DNA of 16,642 bases. Source: Pseudomonadota bacterium. Lineage in GTDB: Bacteria; Desulfobacterota; JADFVX01. Each line of letters starts with the position of its first letter. The first letter of the stretch is position 1. The position numbers and the translations under genes are program-made. The notes below the pieces were generated by a model. That model saw nothing but the letters and a program-made list of their open reading frames with translations, did not search any database and had not been told where the DNA came from. Below are positions 1 through 6,841 of this stretch, piece after piece. The DNA lies in the NCBI GenBank assembly GCA_015222555.1, contig JADFVM010000319.1, positions 1 to 16,642 of the forward strand, in the 5' to 3' direction.

Positions 1-246
1 AATTTGTTGAAATATATTTATAGAACTATTTCGTTCTCTTCAAACGCCACTCAAGTCCGATATCTTCCAATCTCTTTATCCCGTCATTTGAAAGTGTTTT
101 TTTCCTGCACCTATCCCGATTTTGTGCTAGTTTTTTATAATACTAAAAAAGCGATTTCCTATCACTTATTACTTTTTTTGAATAAGTCAAATGTCAGATT
201 ATCGCAAAAATGTGATTCAATAGAGAATTTTAAAAGACTTTTGCTG
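1..246. other. AT-rich gene-poor region upstream of the Rossmann-fold gene
   Basis: No convincing gene lies here. The one long open frame on the + strand would start at a TTG with no ribosome binding site, is rich in Leu/Phe/Ser in the way of random AT-rich DNA, and ends inside the promoter described next. A short AT-only hairpin (131-137 with 144-150, six T and one A pairing with one T and six A) is visible but lacks a GC stem, so it is a poor terminator. One arm of a 10-base inverted repeat (182-191) falls here. Confidence 0.5.
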
Positions 247-269
247 TTGACAATATCTTTTTGACTTAT
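182..269. repeat. 10-base inverted repeat whose second arm fills a promoter spacer
   Basis: ATAAGTCAAA at 182-191 is the exact reverse complement of TTTGACTTAT at 260-269. The second arm lies between the -35 (247-252) and -10 (269-274) boxes of the downstream promoter, and touches the first base of the -10. That position would suit a repressor operator with a remote second half-site. The function is inference; in AT-rich DNA a 10-base match can also arise by chance. Confidence 0.4.
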
Positions 270-274
270 ATAAT
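247..274 (+). promoter_or_regulatory. Near-perfect sigma-70 promoter of the Rossmann-fold gene
   Basis: TTGACA (247-252) and TATAAT (269-274) match both consensus hexamers exactly, with a 16-base spacer. Transcription should begin near 281, leaving a leader of only about 24 bases before the TTG start at 305. A second TATAAT (280-285) overlaps the expected start site but has no well-spaced -35. This is the strongest promoter match I found in the window. Confidence 0.75.
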
Positions 275-291
275 CATTTTATAATTTAAGT

Positions 292-297
292 GGGGAG
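292..297 (+). promoter_or_regulatory. Ribosome binding site that favours the TTG start at 305
   Basis: GGGGAG at 292-297 is followed by a 7-base spacer and TTG at 305-307. The upstream in-frame GTG at 290 overlaps this site and has no ribosome binding site of its own, and it would sit only about 9 bases from the predicted transcript start. Confidence 0.6.
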
Positions 298-304
298 AAT
301 CAGT

Positions 305-679
305 TTGGAAGAAACGGTCAAAGTTGCAATTGTCGGTCTTGGAAGGGTTGGAAGTAAATTCATCCAAAAGATCTCCGAATTTGAGGGAAAGGGTGTCACC
401 ATTGTTGCTGCTGCTGAAAAGAACGCTACCTCACCGGGTATAGCAATCGCAGAGGGCAAAGGGATCAAAGTCTATGAGGACGAGAAGTATATCACCTCCA
501 TGGGTGATAAGGTCGATGTTGTATTCGACCTTAGCGGTGACAAGACTGTGGGAAGAGATATGAGGCTTGCCTACGGCAGGGCACTTAATACACACACTGT
601 AATTGTCCCAAGGATAATGGCTGTTATGATATGGAATATGTTCTCCGATGGTGAAGCACTTCCGGAGCACACTAACTGA
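305..679 (+). CDS. Small NAD(P)-binding Rossmann-fold protein, function unknown
   Basis: The protein is 124 residues from the TTG start; a GTG at 290 would add five residues. A beta strand (KVAIVG) leads into the dinucleotide-binding glycine motif GLGRVG at residues 11-16, followed by a second strand (VTIVAAAEKN) at the usual position of the ribose-binding segment, and later by VDVVFDLSGD. This is the N-terminal NAD(P)-binding half of oxidoreductases of the homoserine/dihydrodipicolinate reductase type. No catalytic domain follows, so it is probably not a complete dehydrogenase. Similar small Rossmann modules occur, as I recall, alone or fused to signalling proteins in deltaproteobacteria, which hints at a redox or ligand sensor (inference). 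It is monocistronic, transcribed from its own strong promoter, and convergent with the 5-oxoprolinase gene. No terminator is evident directly after the stop. The fold is fairly sure; the role is unknown. Confidence 0.8.
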   Translation: MEETVKVAIVGLGRVGSKFIQKISEFEGKGVTIVAAAEKNATSPGIAIAEGKGIKVYEDEKYITSMGDKVDVVFDLSGDKTVGRDMRLAYGRALNTHTVIVPRIMAVMIWNMFSDGEALPEHTN

Positions 680-858
680 GTGCTACAAAATTCTGCTTAA
701 TTACTTTCCCCTAACAGGTTTCTTGCATCTCGATGTTCGTTAAGTTCCCAGTTGTAATCAATGTACCTAAGCCGATATTTTTTTGATTTCAGGTTGTAAT
801 CTTCACATTTTGAAAGTATTGACAAAATAAATATTTCAGGAAGAAGTTATGGTTTCTT

Positions 859-887
859 GTTGGTTCATGTTTGCAACTTGAACCAAC
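859..887. repeat. Stem-loop in the convergent gap before the 5-oxoprolinase 3' end
   Basis: GTTGGTTCA (859-867) pairs perfectly with TGAACCAAC (879-887) around an 11-base loop. It sits about 50 bases beyond the stop codon of the minus-strand 5-oxoprolinase gene, and about 180 bases after the end of the plus-strand Rossmann gene. There is no T-run on either side, so it is not a canonical intrinsic terminator. It may still stop or stabilise one of the two converging transcripts. The rest of the gap 680-936 shows nothing I can name. Confidence 0.5.
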
Positions 888-936
888 CAAAGACAACATC
901 TATTTGTTGGGCAATTCCTGTCTGCGGATTAACAAG

Positions 937-3900
937 TCAATCCTTGGCCCCAAACCCGCCCCCTCCCGGCGTTTCAACAACAATAGCCTCCCCCGCTTCA
1001 AGCTTCAGGTCAAACCTGTGGCCCAATTTTTCAGTGGTGCCGTCTTTCTTCCGAAGCAGGTTTGATCCTTTTTCTCCCGGTTCTCCCCCGGCCATGCCGT
1101 AGGGTGGATAAACACGCCGTTCGGAAATAACAGAGACTTCCGCTGGTTTGAGAAATTTTAGCTCGCGAAGGACGCCATCGCCTCCTTTATATTTCCCGTC
1201 ACCTCCCGAACCTTTCTTGAGGCTGAACTGCTCAAGCTTCACATCAGGGTGTCTGAACTCCAGAATTTCCGGGTCTGTCATTCGTGTATTGGTCATATGG
1301 ACCTGCACGCCTGAAGCGGCATCATAGCCTTCCATGGCGCCTGCACCGCCTGCAATGGTCTCATAATAGGGGGTATCGCCTTCCACCTGAAAGAGGAGAT
1401 TGTTCATCGTGCCCTGCGATGCGGCCGCTACGCCCAGGGCGCCAAGTAGAACATCTACAATTCGCTGGGAGGTCTCCACATTACCTGAGGCGACGGGGGA
1501 GGGATACTTTGGATTGAGAATGGAGCCTTCCGGTACAATTATTTCAACAGGTTTCAGGCAACCGCTGTTGAGAGGAATGTCTGTTTTGGTGATGGTGCGC
1601 AAGACGTAAAGCACTGCCGAGCGGGTCACCGATAGGGGGGTGTTTAGGTTGTCATTTTTATGTTCAGGGCCTGTGCCGGTAAAATCGATGACAGCTTTTA
1701 ATGTCTCAGGTGGATTCTTTCCGCCCGCTATGTCTATTCTGACCTTAATCTTTGTTCCGTCATCGAGGTGATCTTCAAAGTGAGAGATGTACTCTTTCCC
1801 GTTGTCAATAAAACAGTTGAGGGCTTTTTTAATGGAAAACCCGGCATTTTGCTGGATAAAGCCCATATAGGCAAAGACTGTCTTGCGACCATAGCGGTCT
1901 ATCAGACCTGTCAATTCTTCCACCCCTTTATGGCAGGCAGCTACCTTTGCCTGTAGATCGGAAAGGCGTTCTTCAATATTTCTTGCCGGATAGCGATGTT
2001 GGGTGAGGATTTTTTTGATTTCATGGGCCATGAATTTGCCCTTTTCTACAATGAGCATCCCGTCAATGAGGATACCTTCTTCATCGATATGAGTGGCCCT
2101 TGGCGGCATGGAGCCCGGCGTTATCCCGCCGATATCAGCATGATGGCCGCGTGCTGCAACGAAGAAAAGGATGTCACCCTTTTTGGAAAAGACGGGACAG
2201 ACGACGGTAATATCGGGCAGGTGTGAGCCTCCCCGATAGGGATTGTTCGTCATATAGATGTTACCGGATTGCATGTCGTTTACATGGTCCTCGATGACGG
2301 CCTTGACTGAGTCCGCCATTGCTCCAAGATGAACGGGGATATGTGGCGCATTGGCAACGAGATCGCCCTCCTTGTCAAAAACGGCGCATGAAAAATCGAG
2401 GCGCTCCTTGATGTTCACCGAATGGGCCGTATTCTTAAGGGTGTGTCCCATCTCTGTTGCCACGCTCATAAAGAGGTTGTTAAAAACCTCCAGCAGGACG
2501 GGATCAGGTGCAGAAGAAGTCAGATCGATCCTTTCCTTTTTGCCTTCCCTTTTTTCAAGGACGATGATGCCGTTATTTTTTACTTCCCCTGAAAAATCAG
2601 GTTCAACAATGAGCGTGGAGTATCTGTCTACAATGACGGCGGGACCGTCAATTCTTACTCCCCCTGGAAGCTGCTCCCTCTGAAAGAGCGGCGTTTCGAC
2701 AGGCCTGTCACTGAAATAAATGCTCTCGTATGTGGTGGGCTCGGGCAGCGTTATCGCTTGAGTCGTCATTTCCCGGTAGGGCGGAAGAAGGTGGCTCTCT
2801 TCCCTCATTTCAACTCGTATATTGGCAATCTCTATGGTTGTTTCTTCGGGGAAAAAGCCGAAAAGCCTTTCATACCGGCGCCTGAATGCGTCCATCGTTT
2901 TTTCATAATCATTGTATTCCACGGTAATATAGCTGTCTGCACCCTTGGGGCGAAGATCGACTTCTCTTTTGATGGTTTGTGAAATTTTCCTGTGAGATGA
3001 GGCCTGTGAAAACTCGTTTATCATTTTTTCATAGAGGGTGGCCAGGCTCTCATGGACAGTGGCATCATAGTCCATAAGCAAGGTCTTAACCCGTCGTCTT
3101 TCCGGGCTGGCAAGTCCTATCCCATAGGCAGACATGAGGCCGCCAAGGGGATGAAAGATGACATGCTTCATGTCGAGCAGTCGGGCCACCTGGCAGGCAT
3201 GCTGGCCACCGGCACCGCCGAAGCAGACCAGGGCATACTCTCTTACATCATATCCCCTGGAAACAGAGATTTCCTTAATGGCCAGCGCCATTTTTTCATT
3301 GGCAACCCTCAGAAAGCCGGCGGCCACATCTTCGGCTTTGTGGTCAGTGCCCATTGCCTGATTAATTTTCCCCGTCATCTCTTCAAAGCGGCTTAAGGTT
3401 GCACCAATGTTGAGCAAGGCATCTCTATTGAAGCCGAAAGTTTTTGGAAAAAAATCGGGGTCTATTCGGCCGGTCATAAGATTGGCATCGGTGACGGAAA
3501 GGGGGCCGCCAAAGCCGTAGCAGGCGGGACCGGGGTCGGCGCCGGAAGATTCCGGCCCCACACGCATCTTCTGACCGTCGAACCACAGGATCGATCCCCC
3601 ACCTGAAGCGACGGCATTAATGTTGAGCATCTCCTTCTGAAGTTCTATCCCTTCGACAATCTTTTCGTAGACCTTTTCGAATTCGCCGTCATAGCGGGAG
3701 ACGTCTGTCGATGTGCCGCCCATATCAAAGCCGATAACGCCCTTTAAAGCCAGTTCATCAGCCACCTGCGCCACGCCGATCACCCCGCCGGCAGGCCCCG
3801 AAAGGATGGCGTCTTTACCTCTGAAATGTTCGGGCCGGCTCAGTCCTCCCGAACTCTGAATAAACTCGATGGGAATAGTGCCTGTAAATTCTTTTATACC

Positions 3901-4572
3901 GTCCAGGTATTGGTGGATGACAGGGCTTAAATAGGCATCGACGACAGTGCTCTGTCCCCGGCTGACTATCTTGATGAGGTTCATTGTTTCATGGGAAAGG
4001 AAAACCTCTTTGATCCCGAGATTTTTGAGAATTTTTTCGCACATGAGCTCATGTGCCGGATTTTTCCAGGCATGCATGAGTACGACGGCAACGGTATCGA
4101 TGCCTTTAGCCTTGACCCCGGCTAGAGAGGCTTCAAGATCCTTTGTCTCAACCGGCCTGATCACAGTTCCGCCTGAGTCGATCCTCTCATCCACTTCAAT
4201 GACTTCCGAATAGAGATGAGCCGGTTTTTTAATGGCCAGGTCAAAAATATCCGGTCTTGCCTGATAACCGATTTCCAGAAGATCGGCAAAACCCTTTGTT
4301 GTGAGAAGTGCTACCTTTCCCCCTTTACGTTCAAGCAGGGCATTGGTGGCTACTGTTGTTCCAAATCTGATCTCTTCGATTGTGTCTGCAGGCAAGAGAA
4401 CCTTGTCTCTCAATTTGAGGACCCTTCTGATCCCCTCAATGGAGGCGTCACTGTATTCAGGTGAAGTGGAGAGAAGTTTTTCTGTATGAAAGTTTCCTTC
4501 GGGATCGACGCCAACCACATCGGTGAAGGTGCCGCCCCGGTCGACGGCAAATTTCCATTTTGAGTTTTTCAT
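937..4572 (-). CDS. 5-oxoprolinase (ATP-hydrolysing), fused hydantoinase A and B subunits
   Basis: At 1211 residues this is close to the 1.29-kresidue eukaryotic 5-oxoprolinases. It would hydrolyse 5-oxo-L-proline (pyroglutamate) to L-glutamate with ATP, in the cytoplasm. The HyuA-like half spans about residues 1-675: DRGGTFTD (11-18) and GFDMGGTSTDVS (281-292) are the actin-like ATPase phosphate loops, with SGPAGGVIG (258-266), GADPGPACYG (344-353) and FGGAGGQHA (451-459). The HyuB-like half spans about 685-1211, with NNPYRGGSHLPD (776-787), RGHHADIGG (808-816) and the terminal PGGGGFG (1202-1208). Many bacteria encode the halves as two genes; here they are fused without a break. The ATG has an AAGG site about 7 bases upstream. 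It is monocistronic and divergent from the GGDEF gene. Related N-methylhydantoinases and acetone carboxylase subunits share these domains, so the substrate is likely but not proven. Confidence 0.93.
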   Translation of the reverse strand: MKNSKWKFAVDRGGTFTDVVGVDPEGNFHTEKLLSTSPEYSDASIEGIRRVLKLRDKVLLPADTIEEIRFGTTVATNALLERKGGKVALLTTKGFADLLEIGYQARPDIFDLAIKKPAHLYSEVIEVDERIDSGGTVIRPVETKDLEASLAGVKAKGIDTVAVVLMHAWKNPAHELMCEKILKNLGIKEVFLSHETMNLIKIVSRGQSTVVDAYLSPVIHQYLDGIKEFTGTIPIEFIQSSGGLSRPEHFRGKDAILSGPAGGVIGVAQVADELALKGVIGFDMGGTSTDVSRYDGEFEKVYEKIVEGIELQKEMLNINAVASGGGSILWFDGQKMRVGPESSGADPGPACYGFGGPLSVTDANLMTGRIDPDFFPKTFGFNRDALLNIGATLSRFEEMTGKINQAMGTDHKAEDVAAGFLRVANEKMALAIKEISVSRGYDVREYALVCFGGAGGQHACQVARLLDMKHVIFHPLGGLMSAYGIGLASPERRRVKTLLMDYDATVHESLATLYEKMINEFSQASSHRKISQTIKREVDLRPKGADSYITVEYNDYEKTMDAFRRRYERLFGFFPEETTIEIANIRVEMREESHLLPPYREMTTQAITLPEPTTYESIYFSDRPVETPLFQREQLPGGVRIDGPAVIVDRYSTLIVEPDFSGEVKNNGIIVLEKREGKKERIDLTSSAPDPVLLEVFNNLFMSVATEMGHTLKNTAHSVNIKERLDFSCAVFDKEGDLVANAPHIPVHLGAMADSVKAVIEDHVNDMQSGNIYMTNNPYRGGSHLPDITVVCPVFSKKGDILFFVAARGHHADIGGITPGSMPPRATHIDEEGILIDGMLIVEKGKFMAHEIKKILTQHRYPARNIEERLSDLQAKVAACHKGVEELTGLIDRYGRKTVFAYMGFIQQNAGFSIKKALNCFIDNGKEYISHFEDHLDDGTKIKVRIDIAGGKNPPETLKAVIDFTGTGPEHKNDNLNTPLSVTRSAVLYVLRTITKTDIPLNSGCLKPVEIIVPEGSILNPKYPSPVASGNVETSQRIVDVLLGALGVAAASQGTMNNLLFQVEGDTPYYETIAGGAGAMEGYDAASGVQVHMTNTRMTDPEILEFRHPDVKLEQFSLKKGSGGDGKYKGGDGVLRELKFLKPAEVSVISERRVYPPYGMAGGEPGEKGSNLLRKKDGTTEKLGHRFDLKLEAGEAIVVETPGGGGFGAKD

Positions 4573-4607
4573 CTATATGCCTTGGTTATTAAGCGCAGAG
4601 CGGGTAA

Positions 4608-4655
4608 AGACTTTTATTCTTGACTGGATTTACAAAAGCTACAAGATAAAAGTCT
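4608..4655. repeat. Long interrupted inverted repeat in the divergent 5-oxoprolinase/GGDEF gap
   Basis: AGACTTTTAT (4608-4617), an extra T, then CTTG (4619-4622) pairs with CAAGATAAAAGTCT (4642-4655): 14 base pairs with one bulged T and a 19-base loop. It starts 36 bases upstream of the 5-oxoprolinase ATG, where an operator or a structured 5' leader for that gene would be expected. It could also be a two-half-site operator read by a dimeric regulator. No convincing sigma-70 promoter is visible for either gene in this 274-base gap. Confidence 0.5.
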
Positions 4656-4846
4656 CGATAATCCTATCCAAAACAATACTATACACAACCTTTTCCAGAG
4701 ATTCCACCTGCAATATGAGAAGGCCGTATTGTTCTTTTTAGCTTAAATATTGCGATTTTTTATTTTTTATGATAGAAGAGGTGATTTTAATTTTATAGGG
4801 GTGTTGGCGGTGTCATGCCCTTTCCCCTGGCAAAAGGAACGAGGGG

Positions 4847-6082
4847 ATGGGTGCTTATCCGTCGATAGAAAGAATGGGTGGAATACCAATGCAGGAATTA
4901 AGGGCTCAGGTTTTAAGCTGTATTCATGATTTTTCAGGCAATGATGACAGGATCATTGGCGAACTGAACAAAATCATTGAGGAGACAGGTAATGAGGCCT
5001 GCCATGTCATTTTTAAAGTTCTAACCCACCTCAATCTCGATCACGATGAAGCGCAGGAGACCTGGAAGCAGCTTCTTTCCCACCGAGACAAAATGATGGC
5101 TTCTCTTGGCAGAAATGTGTGCCTGAGCACATCGCTTTGCGACTATTTCTGTACAACGGAAAAGTTTATAAAAGCCCCTGTTCTCTTGGAAATTCATGTC
5201 TTTGAAGAGCACCTGAACTCCCTCAAGTACGACAGCCTGACCGGCCTTCACACCCGAAGTAGTTTTGACGAAGCGCTGGCGCGTGAAATGGCCCGCGCAA
5301 AACGACACAAAACAGACTTGTCTGTCATCTTTTTTGACATCGATGACTTTAAAGAGATCAATGACCGTTACGGACACCTGGCGGGGGATGATGTGCTTAG
5401 GCAAGCCGCTTGGACAATAAACGATGCAATCAGGACAGAAGATATTGCTGCCCGATATGGCGGTGAGGAAATTGTCCTCATCTTACCCGAAACGGGTAAG
5501 GCGAAGGCCCTTATTCTGGCAGAAAGGATTCGATGCCGACTTGAAAATGTGGAACTTGACCATGAAGGCCAGCAGATTAAACTTACAATCAGCGGGGGGC
5601 TGGCCACCTTCCCGCAGGACGCAGATGAGGTTACAAATCTTTTACAGGAAGCTGATATAGCGCTTTACAGGGCCAAAAGTGCCGGCAAGAACAATATTGT
5701 CCTCTATTCCGAAAACAAACGCCGTTATCTCCGTATCGATTTCAGTTCAACAATTAATATACAGAAAATCGGTTTCAAAGATACAAAACAGATCTTCGAG
5801 GCAAACAGCAAGGATCTAAGCCTTGCCGGGATTTTGATAGAAAGTGATCACCTTGTCGAACTGGGGACTAAAGTGGGGCTGGAAATACCCATCGAAGCTG
5901 TTGACACTACGCTAAATGTGATAGGAACTGTTGTACGTGTTGAAGCGCTGGGTCCTGACATGTTTGATTTAGGAATTTCCTTTATTGAAATGGACAAGTC
6001 GACGAGAAATGAAATTTCCCAATATATCTCTTATGAGTTGGAGAAGATGAAGATGAACAATGGCGTCCCCATTTATGCCTAA
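4847..6082 (+). CDS. Diguanylate cyclase (GGDEF) with C-terminal PilZ domain
   Basis: The protein has 411 residues and should make c-di-GMP from two GTP. Residues 1-120 are a helical N-terminal region I cannot assign; there is no obvious receiver or PAS domain, membrane segment or signal peptide. The GGDEF domain runs about 125-290: metal-binding D164 in FFDIDDF, and the active-site motif as GGEEI at 205-209, with Ile in place of the usual final Phe. RTED (196-199) is a complete RxxD inhibitory site exactly five residues before it. A PilZ domain (about 291-395) has RRYLR (R292, R296) and DLSLAG (323-328), matching the RxxxR and D/NxSxxG c-di-GMP-binding motifs. The enzyme can therefore probably sense its own product twice. 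AGGA eight bases before the ATG supports this start; an ATG at 4889 with GGTGG upstream is an alternative. The gene stands alone, divergent from 5-oxoprolinase. Confidence 0.93.
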   Translation: MGAYPSIERMGGIPMQELRAQVLSCIHDFSGNDDRIIGELNKIIEETGNEACHVIFKVLTHLNLDHDEAQETWKQLLSHRDKMMASLGRNVCLSTSLCDYFCTTEKFIKAPVLLEIHVFEEHLNSLKYDSLTGLHTRSSFDEALAREMARAKRHKTDLSVIFFDIDDFKEINDRYGHLAGDDVLRQAAWTINDAIRTEDIAARYGGEEIVLILPETGKAKALILAERIRCRLENVELDHEGQQIKLTISGGLATFPQDADEVTNLLQEADIALYRAKSAGKNNIVLYSENKRRYLRIDFSSTINIQKIGFKDTKQIFEANSKDLSLAGILIESDHLVELGTKVGLEIPIEAVDTTLNVIGTVVRVEALGPDMFDLGISFIEMDKSTRNEISQYISYELEKMKMNNGVPIYA

Positions 6083-6126
6083 CCCGGATGAACAGGACTC
6101 TTTTCAGTATACCCACAGGGCACAAG

Positions 6127-6141
6127 ACCCCCTTGAGGGGT
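6127..6141. terminator. Short GC hairpin after the GGDEF gene, possible weak terminator
   Basis: ACCCC pairs with GGGGT around CTTGA, in the convergent gap between the GGDEF gene (stop 45 bases away) and the nitroreductase remnant. The stem is GC-rich but only five pairs long. There is no T-run on either side, so Rho-independent termination is doubtful. Confidence 0.3.
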
Positions 6142-6185
6142 GTAAGTTGCTAATCCATAAATGAAAATAATGTTTCATGCCTATC

Positions 6186-6722
6186 TTAACCTTGATCTTT
6201 CAGGTGATGATAGGGCGACAGTGTCTTTATCCTTTTATCTTCAATCGGTCCGCCTACAGTAAAGTGGTAGAGACTCTGGTATCTGTTGTCTGACAGGCCG
6301 AGCAGTTCATGGACCATATCGTCGAAAAAACAGCCGATCCCCGTCCCTCTCTCAGAATGGGCCTCTGCCTCCAGATAAAGGACCTGACCGATCATGCCTG
6401 TCTCCCAGAAAAGACGCTGGTAAGAAGAAGGCTCTTTTTCAATATTTCCCCTGAATTTTGTAATCATACCTAAAGAGAACGCACCATCGCCTGCAATGCT
6501 TTTATTGCAGCTCATCATGGTAGCGTCTACTTCAAACTTTCTTTCCTTCCGCAGATAGAGTCCAAGATGATCCGGTGTGCCTTCAGGTTTCTCCCAGAGG
6601 AATCTTGAATGACATTGAGTCATAATGTCCTGCTTATCGTTCTCATTACGGCATAAAAAGTAGAGCCCCTGGGGGAGGGTTAGGGTGGGGGTGACTTTTA
6701 AGCGACTTACAGTTGTCCTCAA
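6186..6722 (-). pseudogene. 5'-truncated SagB/ThcOx-like nitroreductase remnant
   Basis: The open frame has 178 residues. From about residue 19 onward it matches the C-terminal part of SagB-like FMN nitroreductases: GLYFLC (19-24), FLWEKPEG (41-48), CNKSIAGDGAFSLGM (72-86), RLFWETGMIGQVLYLEAEA (103-121), GTGIGCFFDD (126-135) and a normal C-terminal end, LYHFTVGGP (151-159). Full-length members run to several hundred residues and begin with an Arg-rich FMN-binding motif (RRSxR); that half is missing. The first 18 residues are instead translated from a C-rich repeat-like sequence (6666-6694), and the frame would have to open at a TTG with no clear ribosome binding site. I read it as a decayed gene, cut where homology begins near 6668. 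Expression of a short protein is not excluded. It lies downstream of the helicase gene, on the same strand, about 120 bases after it. Confidence 0.65.
6666..6694. repeat. G/C-run repeat-like segment at the nitroreductase break point
   Basis: The segment is made of G runs on the + strand (CCCCTGGGGGAGGG, then TTAGGGTGGGGGT) and contains the palindrome CCCCTGGGG at 6666-6674. This style of C-run/G-run sequence recurs as dispersed small repeats in many bacterial genomes. Here it coincides with the point where nitroreductase similarity stops. Its copy number cannot be judged from this window. Confidence 0.45.
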
Positions 6723-6748
6723 AGCTGCCGCCTTTAAGCGGTAATAGC

Positions 6749-6841
6749 TTACTTCTCAGTCAACTGCTCCACTCGGCTGCGTTGAACGGGAGCAAATAGA
6801 TTTTTAATGTCTTTGCGAGGCGTTCCGTAAAACGGACAAGG
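6749..6841 (-). repeat. Open-frame, palindrome-bearing segment after the helicase stop; candidate dispersed repeat
   Basis: After the TGA of the helicase gene the same frame stays open for 30 codons (reading ...FYGTPRKDIKNLFAPV...) and ends with TAA at 6749-6751. Within it TGCTCC (6765-6770) pairs with GGAGCA (6789-6794), and TCCGT (6824-6828) with ACGGA (6832-6836). This is more structured than an ordinary spacer. I suspect a dispersed repeat or a mobile scar that happens to be open; whether the genome holds other copies is unknown from this window. Confidence 0.35.

Noticed and set aside
4..264. 86-residue open frame from a TTG in the AT-rich left edge
   Set aside because: No ribosome binding site, low-complexity AT-driven composition, and it ends inside the promoter of the next gene.
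431..670. Open frames antisense to the Rossmann-fold gene
   Set aside because: The plus-strand frame has a clear fold motif, promoter and ribosome binding site; the antisense frames have none.
1284..4489. Many open frames opposite the 5-oxoprolinase
   Set aside because: The minus-strand gene is intact from end to end with all family motifs; the others are shadows.
5021..5660. Open frames overlapping the GGDEF gene in other frames
   Set aside because: They have no recognisable motif and the GGDEF-PilZ frame is complete.
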